A stretch of DNA of 64,000 nt from Treponema sp. UBA937 (GTDB lineage Bacteria; Spirochaetota; Spirochaetia; Treponematales; Breznakiellaceae). Below the pieces are notes generated by a model. That model was given only the letters and a program-made list of their open reading frames with translations, ran no database searches and was not told the origin of the DNA. Made by a program: the position numbers and the translations under genes. Within the stretch, counting starts at the first letter, position 1. The number at the start of each line of letters is the position of its first letter. The stretch lies in contig DBDH01000114.1 of assembly GCA_002293455.1 (NCBI GenBank), positions 45,375 through 109,374 on the forward strand, read 5' to 3'. This document shows positions 54,112 through 62,831 of this stretch, one piece after another.

Positions 54112-54848
54112 TCGAACGAATCAAAATATTAACGGTACCCATTGATATTTTGCCCCCCGAACAATTGCAGGCGCATATTCTTGAAATGGCAAAAAAGAAT
54201 CAGAGGCAAAATATCGTGCTTCTTTCCATTTGGGATCTTTTGCGTGCGAGAAGAAGCGGAGAATATCGGAACTATGTAACAAACGCCGATTTAGTCATCC
54301 CGATTTCAAAGAGTCTTGTGGGCGGCGCAAAGTTTCTGACAAAAAGAATCCCCTTCCGGTATATGCCCTTTGATTTTATCATCGCTGTGCTGACGGCTCT
54401 GGAAAAACGCAATTATTCGATTTATCTTTTGGGCAGCAAGCGGTCCACACTCAAAAAAGCGGAAAAAAATATTAAGCAAACGTTTCCCAATCTGCGGATT
54501 GTGGGCCGTTACACAGGAAGATTCAATAAACAGGATAAACCGGTCATTCTTGAGGCCATCCGCAAAGCAAGTCCGTCCCTGCTTTTAGTGGGAAAAGGCG
54601 TCCGCGGCAGGGAAAAATGGCTCGCAAAACAACAAAACACGCTTAATCCGGGAATGCGTCTTTGGGGCAGCGATATTTTTGAAGTGTTCGCCGAACAGAA
54701 AAAAAGGCCGTCTCATGCAACATTTAATAAAGGTCTGGAATGGATCGGTTTCTGTTTGAGAAACCCTTTCAGAATCTTCAAATTTTTCCCGTACATGTAT
54801 TATAAAATGCTTTTGCTTATGTACAGGCTTTTTAAGAAAAAAAATTAA
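54087..54848 (+). CDS. WecB/TagA/CpsF-family glycosyltransferase (GT26)
   Basis: 253 aa, GTG start with ggag 8 bases upstream. GT26 features: an early NADLVIPISK, LLGSKRSTLKKAEKNI, IVGRYTGRF, LLVGKGVRGREKWL and GLEWIGFCLRNPFR. It transfers N-acetylmannosamine(uronate)-type sugars to lipid carriers in polysaccharide synthesis. Bears C-terminal hydrophobic/basic residues for membrane contact. Acceptor unknown. Confidence 0.88.
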   Translation: MDAETSPVIERIKILTVPIDILPPEQLQAHILEMAKKNQRQNIVLLSIWDLLRARRSGEYRNYVTNADLVIPISKSLVGGAKFLTKRIPFRYMPFDFIIAVLTALEKRNYSIYLLGSKRSTLKKAEKNIKQTFPNLRIVGRYTGRFNKQDKPVILEAIRKASPSLLLVGKGVRGREKWLAKQQNTLNPGMRLWGSDIFEVFAEQKKRPSHATFNKGLEWIGFCLRNPFRIFKFFPYMYYKMLLLMYRLFKKKN

Positions 54849-54926
54849 AAAAAAATCGATGGTTATTAATGCAAAAACGATTTCTCTGCCATAACTATGA
54901 TATAATCAACATGAGGAGTGTCTGGT

Positions 54927-55493
54927 ATGGGCGAGGTACAAATCCCTGACTATCCGAGGGGTATCACTTTTGAGCAGGTTTGGGCGGCTCTGATGGAAGA
55001 CAGAGAGCGGCAAAAAGAAAGTGCCCGTGAATTTGATCAGCGGATGAAAAAAATACAAAAATCCATAGGCGGTTTAAGTAAAACAGTCGGCACTATGGCC
55101 GAAAATCTTCTTGTTCCCAGTCTCTTGGACAAGTTCGAGAAAATCGGGTTCGCGTTTCAGGCAATGAGCCCCCACAGAAAAATTAAAAACAACGATAAAA
55201 GCATATACATTGAGATAGACGCTTTTCTTGAAAACAATGAACAGGCCATGGTAGTAGAAACAAAAATAAACTGTAAACGGGAAGATGTCGATTATCATCT
55301 TAAGCGTATGGAGAAAATCTGCCATCATGCTGCATTAATTAACGACAAAAGGCACTATTATGGAGCAATCGCCGCCGCTGTTATTGATGATGACACAAAA
55401 CGATATGCGCTGAAGAATGGCTTTTATGTCATAGAGCTGTCCGGGAAAGATGCCAATATAATAAAGCCCGATGTAGAAAAAGTGTGGCAATGA
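54927..55493 (+). CDS. PD-(D/E)XK nuclease-like protein with coiled coil (copy 2)
   Basis: About 188 aa. Paralogue of the protein at 18072-18650: YPRGITFEQVWAAL, a helical segment, EIDAFLEN...VVETKI (Asp, Glu, Lys of the nuclease core), KREDVDYHLKRMEKI and the end KPDVEKVWQ. Start at 54927 because gagg/ggag lies 8 bases upstream; a GTG at 54918 would overlap that site. The upstream -10-like TATAAT also mirrors copy 1. Function unknown. Confidence 0.74.
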   Translation: MGEVQIPDYPRGITFEQVWAALMEDRERQKESAREFDQRMKKIQKSIGGLSKTVGTMAENLLVPSLLDKFEKIGFAFQAMSPHRKIKNNDKSIYIEIDAFLENNEQAMVVETKINCKREDVDYHLKRMEKICHHAALINDKRHYYGAIAAAVIDDDTKRYALKNGFYVIELSGKDANIIKPDVEKVWQ

Positions 55494-55530
55494 AATGCTT
55501 TATTTGAAGCAATACCTTTTTGAAAAGCCT

Positions 55531-56250
55531 TCAAAAATCCTCTTTTTTCCCCAAGACAGCTATTTTCTTGAAAAATTTCTCCAGATAACGCGCTTCTTTT
55601 AAAGTCGTTCCGGCACGGGAAAAAATATCCCGGAAAAAACGTTCCTGATCTTCCCGGCCGTATTGTTTGTAAAAACCTATCGATTCAAGGGAATCGCTCA
55701 TCACTTTTACCATGGAATCGAGTACCGCTCTGTCTGCCGGGACCCATTGGCCGGATTTTTCTCCGGCAGCAGCCAAAAACAGCTCATACGCGTAAATCTG
55801 AACCGCGTGAGATAAATTTAACGAAGGAAATGCATCATCAGACGGAATATGAGACGAAACAGAACAAAGATCGAGTTCTTCTTTTTCAAGGCCTGTTCTT
55901 TCGTTGCCGAAAACGATAGCCGTTTTCCCGTTTTTTCCCATAACATACGACGCGGTTTCTCTGGGTGAAATACTAATACTTTTCCGTTTCTCTCCCCGGC
56001 GGCGGGTAGTTCCTATAACCAGGGAACAATCCGCAACAGCATCGTCCAGGGTTTCAAAGCGTTCTGCCTTTTCAAAAATATCTCCCGCGTGAACAGCCCT
56101 TGACAGGATAAGCGAATTATCCAGAGGCATTTCCGGAGAAACAATCCGCAGCTGTGAAAGCCCCATGTTTTTCATCACCCGGCAGACAGCCCCGACATTT
56201 CCGGATTCGGCAGGCCGGGAAAGAATAATGATAATATTGTTCAGTGACAT
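55531..56250 (-). CDS. TrmJ-like SPOUT RNA 2'-O-methyltransferase
   Basis: 239 aa. SpoU signatures: SRPAESGNVGAVCRVMKNMG, IVFGNERTGLEKEEL, IPSDDAFPSLNLSHAVQI. The last motif is typical of the TrmJ (tRNA Cm32/Um32) group. Length matches. Ribosome binding site gggag. Divergent from the SDR gene. Confidence 0.88.
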   Translation of the reverse strand: MSLNNIIIILSRPAESGNVGAVCRVMKNMGLSQLRIVSPEMPLDNSLILSRAVHAGDIFEKAERFETLDDAVADCSLVIGTTRRRGEKRKSISISPRETASYVMGKNGKTAIVFGNERTGLEKEELDLCSVSSHIPSDDAFPSLNLSHAVQIYAYELFLAAAGEKSGQWVPADRAVLDSMVKVMSDSLESIGFYKQYGREDQERFFRDIFSRAGTTLKEARYLEKFFKKIAVLGKKEDF

Positions 56251-56319
56251 ATTGCTCCCTTTTTCATGAATTACAGTAAATCATAGCATAAAATGCCTGT
56301 ATTTTTGAGGGAAAAAAAG

Positions 56320-56325
56320 TATACT
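56320..56325 (+). promoter_or_regulatory. Candidate -10 box of SDR gene
   Basis: TATACT ends 7 bases before the ATG; no ribosome binding site. No good -35 found. Confidence 0.35.
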
Positions 56326-56332
56326 GATATAC

Positions 56333-57061
56333 ATGAACAGGGTTTTTTCCGGAAAGAAGGCTTTAGTTGTAGGCGGATCGGGCGGAATCGGGGCGGCGGT
56401 TTCCATCAAGCTCGCGGAAATGGGAGCGGATATTTTTGTTCACGGCGGCCATTCAGAGGAAAAATTGCATCAAATTATAAAAAAGATCCGCGGTTTGGGA
56501 GGAAAAGCCGAAGGATTTTTGCATCCCGCCGATCAGGAAGGAGCCGCGGAGGCGATACTCGCAAAAGCCCCAGTCCCTGACATTCTGATTTGTTCTTGGG
56601 GGCCTTTTTTGCAGCGGCCGTTAGCGGAAATGAATGCGGAACAATGGGAATCTATCGTAAAAAACAACTTGATTTTTCCCGGAATATTGGTTTCTCGCGT
56701 TTTGCGCAATATGATTGACAAAGATTGGGGGAGAATTCTTCTTTTTGGCGGTACAAATACGGACATCATCCGCGGATTTTCGACTTCGGCGGCCTATTCC
56801 GCGGCAAAAACAGCCCTGGGGGTTCTGGCAAAATCAGCCGCAATACAGGCGGGCTCAGCCGATATTACCTGTAACGTCATTTGCCCCGGACTTGTTGAAA
56901 CCGAATACGCGGATGACAACATGAAAGAATATATCAGAGCCCGCAGTCCCGCCGGAAAGATCGAAAAACCTGAGGATATCGCGGAATTTGCTGCCGCGAT
57001 TCTTCCTCTCAGCCAGCTCAACGGAGCGGTTATCCCTCTGGATTACGGATTAAAATTGTAG
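56333..57061 (+). CDS. Short-chain dehydrogenase/reductase
   Basis: 242 aa. Rossmann motif VVGGSGGIGAAV, catalytic YSAAKTAL (Tyr-x3-Lys) and a Ser before it, and PGLVETEY. Like FabG-type 3-oxoacyl reductases, but the substrate cannot be set from sequence, and no fatty-acid genes are adjacent. Possibly leaderless: the -10 box is 7 bases upstream. Confidence 0.87.
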   Translation: MNRVFSGKKALVVGGSGGIGAAVSIKLAEMGADIFVHGGHSEEKLHQIIKKIRGLGGKAEGFLHPADQEGAAEAILAKAPVPDILICSWGPFLQRPLAEMNAEQWESIVKNNLIFPGILVSRVLRNMIDKDWGRILLFGGTNTDIIRGFSTSAAYSAAKTALGVLAKSAAIQAGSADITCNVICPGLVETEYADDNMKEYIRARSPAGKIEKPEDIAEFAAAILPLSQLNGAVIPLDYGLKL

Positions 57062-57086
57062 TATAATATGATTGTTGATTAATTGT

Positions 57087-57115
57087 TTGACAAATATTTG
57101 TGCAAATAATAGTAT
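57087..57115 (+). promoter_or_regulatory. Promoter of the STAS-YbjN-PspA group
   Basis: TTGACA (57087-57092), 17 bases, TAGTAT (57110-57115). The spacer contains an ATTTG/CAAAT palindrome that could be an operator. The transcript would have an 80-base leader. Confidence 0.5.
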
Positions 57116-57200
57116 ATAATCGAGGATGGGAATCCGATAATTGAACGGTGTAGGGCTCAAGAATTATGCGGCTGAGTAGAATTTAGGCGAAGGGAGCGTC

Positions 57201-57752
57201 ATGACTAATAACGATATTGTTCCTGGCTTTGATGATGAAAAAGATGAAAGTCTCAAAATCAAACTTCAGAAAATCAATGAAGCAGAAGGATGTCTTGTAT
57301 TATATTTGACAGGATACATCGATACTTATAATTCCAACTATTTTCAAAAACGGGTTGCTAAAGCAATTGAATCGGGATTTATTCGGCTCATTTTTCAGTG
57401 CGGAGGGTTGAATTATGTTTCATCCACCGGAATTGGTTCCTTTACCGCTTTTTTAAAGGCTGTTAAACCGAGGGGCGGAGACCTGGTACTATTGGAAATC
57501 CAGCCGAAAGTGTTTGAAGTATTCCAGCTTTTGGGCTTTTCCCAGTTTTTCAATATCAAGGATAATCTCGAAGACTCTGTCGGTTTCTTCAGAAGCGGGT
57601 CGTCTCCTGAAAAAGCGTCTCTTTTTCCGAAAGTTTTTTTGTGTCCTATTTGTTCCAAAAAACTTAAAGCCGTAAAACCAGGCCGGTTCCGCTGTTCAGA
57701 ATGCAAAACGATTCTGGCAATTGACAATGGGGCTCAGGTATTCCTGGGATAA
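57201..57752 (+). CDS. STAS-domain protein with C-terminal zinc ribbon
   Basis: 183 aa. Residues about 25-125 form a STAS (anti-sigma antagonist) domain, with VLYLTGYIDTYNSNYFQK and NYVSSTGIGSF around the site that is phosphorylated in SpoIIAA (Ser/Thr present). C-terminal CPICSKKL...RCSECK is a zinc ribbon. The combination is unusual. Ribosome binding site aaggga. Followed closely by YbjN-like and PspA genes, which suggests a stress-signalling role. Confidence 0.8.
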   Translation: MTNNDIVPGFDDEKDESLKIKLQKINEAEGCLVLYLTGYIDTYNSNYFQKRVAKAIESGFIRLIFQCGGLNYVSSTGIGSFTAFLKAVKPRGGDLVLLEIQPKVFEVFQLLGFSQFFNIKDNLEDSVGFFRSGSSPEKASLFPKVFLCPICSKKLKAVKPGRFRCSECKTILAIDNGAQVFLG

Positions 57753-57780
57753 AATTTGCATCTTCTGTTAGGAAATATTG

Positions 57781-58158
57781 ATGAAAGACAACAAAATTGA
57801 GCAGTATCTTATTAAATCGATGTATTCATTTGAAGAGGTCGAGAAGCATATCTGGACGATTAATGACGGGACCAATAACCTTGAAGGTACGGCGATTGTT
57901 TATACGGATCCCATAGTCACCATCCAGGTCGCGGTTATGGCAGTGCCGGATTCCGATAATCCGGAATTATACGCCAAACTATTGGAATTAAACGCGAGAG
58001 ATGTGGTTCACGGCGCCTATGCCCTGGATCATAATCAAATCATATTAATCGATACGCTTGAATATAATACGATGGATTTTGAAGAATTTATTGCCGTATT
58101 GGACTCTTTCAGTCTTGCCTTAACCCAGCACTACCCGGTACTATTGGAATATAGATAA
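57781..58158 (+). CDS. YbjN-like / type III chaperone-fold protein
   Basis: 125 aa, ATG preceded by taggaaa. Acidic protein with LIKSMYSFEEVEKHIW, an I-V-x-I-Q-V core strand and a C-terminal helix, the pattern of the Tir-chaperone/YbjN fold. Similar genes accompany pspA elsewhere. Short gaps either side (28 and 42 bases) imply one transcript. The precise function is unknown. Confidence 0.62.
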   Translation: MKDNKIEQYLIKSMYSFEEVEKHIWTINDGTNNLEGTAIVYTDPIVTIQVAVMAVPDSDNPELYAKLLELNARDVVHGAYALDHNQIILIDTLEYNTMDFEEFIAVLDSFSLALTQHYPVLLEYR

Positions 58159-58200
58159 GTATATTTGTCACACTCAGTCCTGATAAGGAGGCATTGAAAA

Positions 58201-58899
58201 ATGGGATTTTTTTCCAGATTAAGAAGTTTGATTTTCTCGAATGTCAACCATGCCATTGATAAAGCAGAAAATCCTGAAAAAATGCTTAATCAGCTCATCA
58301 TAGAAATGAATCAGCAATTGATTGAATCAAAGAAATCCGTTGCCTTGGCCATTGCCGATGAAAAGAAGCTCGAAAGGGAAGCCCAGAATCAGCTTACCCA
58401 GTCCCAGGAGTGGGAAAGGAAGGCGATGCTCGCGGTTGAAGCCGGTCAGGACGACCTTGCCAAAGAAGCCCTTTTGCGGAAGCAGGAATACGATAATCAT
58501 TACCGCGAATATTATAAGCAGTGGCAGGGACAAAAGGAGTCGGTAGAGCGGCTTAAAGAGGCGCTGAGGGAACTGCAAAACAAGATTGAAGAAGCCCAGC
58601 GCAAGAAAAACCTGCTGATTGCCAGAGCGAAACGAGCGGAAGCCCAGCAAAAAATCCAAAGCACGATCACAACGATGTCGGGAAGCCAGACCGCGTTTGA
58701 AGCTTTTGACCGTATGGCGGAAAAAGTTGATCAAATGGAAGCCCATAACGAAGCCGTCAAAGAACTGGATTTTGTTTCGGACAGCGCGAACCTGGAAAAA
58801 CGCTTTGCCGAACTGGAAAAATCCGACAGCAGTGCCGACAAAATGCTCCTGGAACTCAAAGCAAAAATGAAGGCCCTGCCGGACGCAAAACAGGAATAG
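58201..58899 (+). CDS. pspA: PspA/IM30 membrane-stress protein
   Basis: 232 aa, almost wholly helical/coiled coil. N-terminal RLRSLIFSNVNHAIDKAENPEKML is typical of PspA/Vipp1 (ESCRT-III-like), which covers and stabilises damaged inner membrane. Ribosome binding site aaggagg. Last gene of the STAS-YbjN-PspA group; a strong palindromic structure follows. Confidence 0.92.
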   Translation: MGFFSRLRSLIFSNVNHAIDKAENPEKMLNQLIIEMNQQLIESKKSVALAIADEKKLEREAQNQLTQSQEWERKAMLAVEAGQDDLAKEALLRKQEYDNHYREYYKQWQGQKESVERLKEALRELQNKIEEAQRKKNLLIARAKRAEAQQKIQSTITTMSGSQTAFEAFDRMAEKVDQMEAHNEAVKELDFVSDSANLEKRFAELEKSDSSADKMLLELKAKMKALPDAKQE

Positions 58900-58918
58900 A
58901 TATACTCCTTTAATGTAA

Positions 58919-59001
58919 GTTTCTGAAATAATGAATTGGCTAATTCATGAGCCTTTTGCAAAAACTGGAGTTTTGCAATTGCCTCTCATTATTTCAGAAA
59001 C
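58919..59001. terminator. Large nested inverted repeat between convergent genes
   Basis: Outer arms GTTTCTGAAATAATGA (58919-58934) and its exact complement (58986-59001) are a perfect 16-bp repeat; inside is a GCAAAAACT/AGTTTTGC hairpin shared with the element at 24919-24956. It may end transcription of both pspA and the facing protease gene, and may belong to a dispersed repeat family. Confidence 0.65.
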
Positions 59002-59076
59002 ACTTAAATCGGAAATAGTCAAATAGTTTTGGTCTGTTTGACTATATCTATCAGTACTTTTTAGATTTTCTTCCCG

Positions 59077-59772
59077 TTAAATGCCATACCCGTTCATTTT
59101 TTTGCGGATTATTTTCCAATTGGGATAAAAAGCATTCATCAATTCATAAAAATGCCGGTTATGTGACTGTTCGTGCATGTGAATCATCTCATGAATCACC
59201 ACGTATTCCAGGCATTCGGGGCTTTGTTTCGCCAATTCCGTGTTAAGCCGGATTGTCTTTCCCGCGGGTTTGCAGCTTCCCCAGCAGCTTTTCATTTTAC
59301 GGTAAAAAATCTTGTTAACTTCAACGCCGATGGTTTTTTCCCATTTTTCCACAAACCTGGGGGCCGCTTCTTCAATGAGGTTCCGGTAATAGGTATCGAG
59401 CAGGGCGATTTTCTGCTGTTTTGTAGTTCCGCTCCGAATCGACATGATAAGTTTTCCGTTTTCAGTCCAAACCTTGGGATGCCCCCGGCGTTCAATAATT
59501 TCCAGTTTGCAGGGAATGCCCCAAACAACGTGGGTTTCCCCGGATGTAAAAGAAAGATTTTCCGCGGGAATCCGGCTTTGAAATTTCGCGTAATGCTTTT
59601 CTATCCAGGCAATTTTCGATGAAACAAATGTTTCAACCTCCGCCTGGTTCGTATGAAGCGGAGCCGCCAATTTGATTTTTCCGTCGGGGTACACTGTAAG
59701 GCGCATATTTTTTATGCGCCGCGTTTCAACTTCAATCGTGAACTTCCCGGCGCGCAGCTCCGTTACACCCAT
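59077..59772 (-). CDS. YgjP/DUF45-type zinc metallopeptidase
   Basis: 231 aa. Zinc motif HEMIHMHEQSHNRHFYELM (HExxH plus later His), with MKSCWGSCKPAGKTIRLN, which defines the YgjP/SprT-like DUF45 group often found near restriction systems. No membrane segment. Substrate unknown. Starts six bases from the speE stop, so it could be read after speE. Confidence 0.87.
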   Translation of the reverse strand: MGVTELRAGKFTIEVETRRIKNMRLTVYPDGKIKLAAPLHTNQAEVETFVSSKIAWIEKHYAKFQSRIPAENLSFTSGETHVVWGIPCKLEIIERRGHPKVWTENGKLIMSIRSGTTKQQKIALLDTYYRNLIEEAAPRFVEKWEKTIGVEVNKIFYRKMKSCWGSCKPAGKTIRLNTELAKQSPECLEYVVIHEMIHMHEQSHNRHFYELMNAFYPNWKIIRKKMNGYGI

Positions 59773-59777
59773 AGCCG

Positions 59778-60710
59778 TTAAGTCCGGGGATCAAAGGCAT
59801 CCGGAAAATCAGGATTGCTGTCGGTGGAGATGTCTCCTTGTTTTGCAAGCATATCCTGAATGTAAGGATATTCCGCGAAAAAGGCCTGCCACGATCCGGA
59901 AGAAACCAATTGCAATCTGCCGATATTCCGTTCCGCGATTCTCTTTGCGGCAAGCTCCGGCGGTATTTGCCGCGGATCCCCGGCGGCGGACGCGACAGCA
60001 AAGGACCACAACAAGCCGTACATGCGGACAAAAGTATAAGCGCCGCGGACAAGCGGAAAAACAGATCGTAATGTCCGGTGAATTCTGGCAAAGGCTTCCG
60101 GCCTTGTTTCAGGGGATTCGCTGTGCATGATAAAAAAAGATTCCTCGTTTTTTAACAGAAGTTTTACCGCGGCGAAAAATTCCCTGGTATACAGTTTTAA
60201 CGACGGCCCCGAAGGATCGGTCATGTCCATGATGATAATATCGTAAGATGATTCAGGAGCTTTTTCCACAAAAAGCCTTCCGTCAACAAAATGGGTTTTT
60301 ACCCGGGGATCATCAAACGCGCCGGCGTTTATCATGGCAAGATGCGTCCTGGCAAATGCCACAACTTCTTCATCAATTTCCACAAAATCAATATGTTCAA
60401 CCGTATTGTGCTTTAGTATTTCCCGAAGGATGCCGCCGTCTCCGCCGCCGATAACTAAAATCTTCTTCGGGTTTTGATGAGCCAGCATGGGCAGATGAAC
60501 CATCGCTTCATGATACTGAAACTCATTTTTTTCCATTACCTGAGTCGCCCCGTCCAGGAGAAGCGCTGCCCCGAATTCCTCGGTGTTCACTAAGGTGATG
60601 TCCTGGAAAGCGGTCCGGCCCGAATACAGCGTTTCTCCCGTTTCGTAAAACCAGCCGGAAGTCCGCGAGTACCGTTCCCGGACTTCGCTTTTTTTTAGAA
60701 ATTCTGACAC
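59778..60710 (-). CDS. speE: Spermidine synthase
   Basis: 310 aa. SAM-type fold with GGGDGGILREILKH and DGRLFVEKAPES, IIMDMTDPSGPS; aminopropyl transfer from decarboxylated SAM to putrescine. Starts 16 bases inside speD. About 20 residues longer than E. coli SpeE. Confidence 0.93.
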   Translation of the reverse strand: MSEFLKKSEVRERYSRTSGWFYETGETLYSGRTAFQDITLVNTEEFGAALLLDGATQVMEKNEFQYHEAMVHLPMLAHQNPKKILVIGGGDGGILREILKHNTVEHIDFVEIDEEVVAFARTHLAMINAGAFDDPRVKTHFVDGRLFVEKAPESSYDIIIMDMTDPSGPSLKLYTREFFAAVKLLLKNEESFFIMHSESPETRPEAFARIHRTLRSVFPLVRGAYTFVRMYGLLWSFAVASAAGDPRQIPPELAAKRIAERNIGRLQLVSSGSWQAFFAEYPYIQDMLAKQGDISTDSNPDFPDAFDPRT

Positions 60711-61480
60711 TCAAACATCTCCTGCATTTCTTTTTTGAGTAATGCCCTAATCCGTTTCCGCTCAGCCGAATCAAGATCATCCATATCCGGCCCAAAAAGA
60801 TAATCGTTTAGTTTCGGTTCTTTCTTTTGCATCTTGGTATGGAAAATATTATCGGCAAGGATGTTTATATCGTACACCAGATAATCCGCAAGAACATCTT
60901 CGTCAATATAATCCTGAATCGAATTAATATCATGATCGATAAACAATTTTTCCCCGCGCGTGTCCCTTGTAAAGCCCCGGACCTTGTAATCGATAATTAC
61001 GACATCGGAATCGAAACAGGAAATAAGATAATGCAGCGCCCGAAGAGGGCTGATCGTTCCGCAGGTAGAAACATCAATATCAACCCGGAATGTGGCGAGC
61101 CCTGTCGCAATATCAAATTCCGGATAGGTATGGGCGGTGATGTGACTTTTATCAAGATGTCCGATCACGCCGGCTTCCGGTAAAACCATCTGATCCGGCA
61201 CATCACGGTCTTCGCTGATCAACGCCACTACGCTGGCCCCGCGGGGCTCGTAGTCCTGCGTGCTAAGATTAATCAATTTCGCGTCAACAATGCGGGTTAC
61301 TTCCTCAATAATTGCGCGAAGCCGGTCAGAATCATATTCCTTGTCGATATACTCAAGGTATTCTATCTGCGATTCTTTTGACTTTGCGTAACAAATATCA
61401 TAAATATTGAAACTTAACGATTTGGTAAGGTTATTAAATCCTTCCATTCTGATCTTGCGGCCGCGGACTCTTTTCAACAA
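60695..61480 (-). CDS. speD: S-adenosylmethionine decarboxylase proenzyme
   Basis: About 261 aa. Self-cleaves before Ser in HLDKSHITAHTYPE to make the pyruvoyl group; E. coli-like SpeD with GFNNLTKSLSFNIYDICYAK and FTRDTRGEKLFIDHDINSIQ. I chose the TTG at 61480 (ggagg 10 bases upstream), because the open frame further upstream runs through a consensus promoter at 61517-61545 and so cannot be translated. Supplies SpeE with its aminopropyl donor. Confidence 0.9.
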   Translation of the reverse strand: MLKRVRGRKIRMEGFNNLTKSLSFNIYDICYAKSKESQIEYLEYIDKEYDSDRLRAIIEEVTRIVDAKLINLSTQDYEPRGASVVALISEDRDVPDQMVLPEAGVIGHLDKSHITAHTYPEFDIATGLATFRVDIDVSTCGTISPLRALHYLISCFDSDVVIIDYKVRGFTRDTRGEKLFIDHDINSIQDYIDEDVLADYLVYDINILADNIFHTKMQKKEPKLNDYLFGPDMDDLDSAERKRIRALLKKEMQEMFECQNF

Positions 61481-61516
61481 TTTGCGGGAACCTCCATCGA
61501 AATAATAATGTAGAAA

Positions 61517-61545
61517 ATTATACAACGTAAGTCTGTCAGGGGCAA
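61517..61545 (-). promoter_or_regulatory. Promoter of speD-speE
   Basis: TTGCCC (61540-61545), 17 bases, TATAAT (61517-61522). Transcription would start about 30 bases before the TTG start of speD. Confidence 0.65.
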
Positions 61546-61622
61546 CACTTCGATGGGTTTTATCCGAAATCGGCTTTCATTCACCTCTTTACTATGCGAA
61601 GCGGTTTAGACATACTCATCTT

Positions 61623-62831
61623 ATGCAGACGGTAAAAGCCTTTTACGATCATACCACGGATGAGCCCGTAACCGCGGAAATACGGGAGATACGGCCTGTC
61701 CAGGATAAAACCGCGGTCATTTTGGATAGAACCATTTTTTATCCCGAAGGAGGGGGACAGCCCGCCGACCGGGGTTCCATCAATGGGATTCCGCTGCTGG
61801 ATGTTCAGGAACAGGATGATGAAATCCTGCATTTTATTTCTTCTGATGGCGCAAAGAGCCTCAATTTAGGCAAAGCCGAGCTGATTCTTGACGCAAAGCG
61901 GCGGCGCGATTTGTCATCGCAGCATACGGCTCAGCATATTCTTTCCGGAATGATTTTCCGTATGCTGGGAGCGCCGACGGTTTCCATGCACATGGGAGAC
62001 GAAATCTGCACCATCGATGTGAACAAAGCCGGAATCACCATGAACGATCTGTATCCTGTGGAAGACGCCGTGCAGAATATCATCGAAGAAGATTGTCCTA
62101 TCGTTACGCATCTTTGTCCGCCGGAGGACATTCATCGTTTTAATCTGCGGCGTCTGCCTCCGCAGGGAGAAGAAGTAATCCGCGTGGTGGAAATCGGGGG
62201 ATACGATTTTACGCCCTGCTGCGGGACGCACCTTTGTTCCAGCGGAAAGGCCGCCATGCTCCGGGTTCTTGGCGCGGAACGATACAAAGGAATGACGAGA
62301 ATTACCTTCATCGCGGGAAGAAGGGTTTTTGAAGAAAGCCGGATTTTAAGGCGCCAAGCCGAAGGAATATCACAGACGCTGAATGCCCCTGTCCGGGAAC
62401 TGTATCCCGCTGTCCAGGCTCTTGTACAAAAAACCGAACAACTGGAACGCGGTCTCAACCTGAAAAATACGGAGCTTGCCCAATTCCGGGCAGCCCGGCT
62501 GCTTTCGGACGCGGGATTGGAAAATAGTACGGATAACACAAAAATCTACAAAAAGATGTTCGCTGATATTTCCCAGAACGATGTTTTGCTTACCGCCAAA
62601 ATTGCGCAAAAAACATGCGGCTGCATCCTTGTTTTCGCGTCCGTCCAGGATAAAAAGTTTTGCGCGCTGACCCCGGATAAAGAAACCGACATAAGGCCAT
62701 TATTGAAAAAATTGATGGAAGACGCGGGAGGTCAAGGCGGCGGCGGACCTCAATTTTTCCAGGGATCATTTTCCGATAAAGCCGCGTTGGAGAACTTTAT
62801 CAATTCTGTTCCGGAAAGGCTGGAAGACTAA
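61623..62831 (+). CDS. AlaX-like alanyl-tRNA editing protein with DHHA1 domain
   Basis: 402 aa. Deacylates Ser-tRNA(Ala). N-terminal fold of class II AlaRS editing: TIFYPEGGGQPADRG, zinc ligands in SSQHTAQHIL (HxxxH) and CCGTHL (CxxxH), then a helical linker and a C-terminal DHHA1 with GGQGGGGPQFFQG. No synthetase core, so a free-standing long AlaX. No ribosome binding site; a weak TTTACT-N17-CATACT is 6 bases from the ATG. Its 3' end overlaps the facing hicB by 32 bases. Confidence 0.9.
   Translation: MQTVKAFYDHTTDEPVTAEIREIRPVQDKTAVILDRTIFYPEGGGQPADRGSINGIPLLDVQEQDDEILHFISSDGAKSLNLGKAELILDAKRRRDLSSQHTAQHILSGMIFRMLGAPTVSMHMGDEICTIDVNKAGITMNDLYPVEDAVQNIIEEDCPIVTHLCPPEDIHRFNLRRLPPQGEEVIRVVEIGGYDFTPCCGTHLCSSGKAAMLRVLGAERYKGMTRITFIAGRRVFEESRILRRQAEGISQTLNAPVRELYPAVQALVQKTEQLERGLNLKNTELAQFRAARLLSDAGLENSTDNTKIYKKMFADISQNDVLLTAKIAQKTCGCILVFASVQDKKFCALTPDKETDIRPLLKKLMEDAGGQGGGGPQFFQGSFSDKAALENFINSVPERLED

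Noticed and set aside
61481..61525. TTG start of speD at 61525
   Set aside because: The -10 box TATAAT overlaps it, so those codons would not be transcribed.
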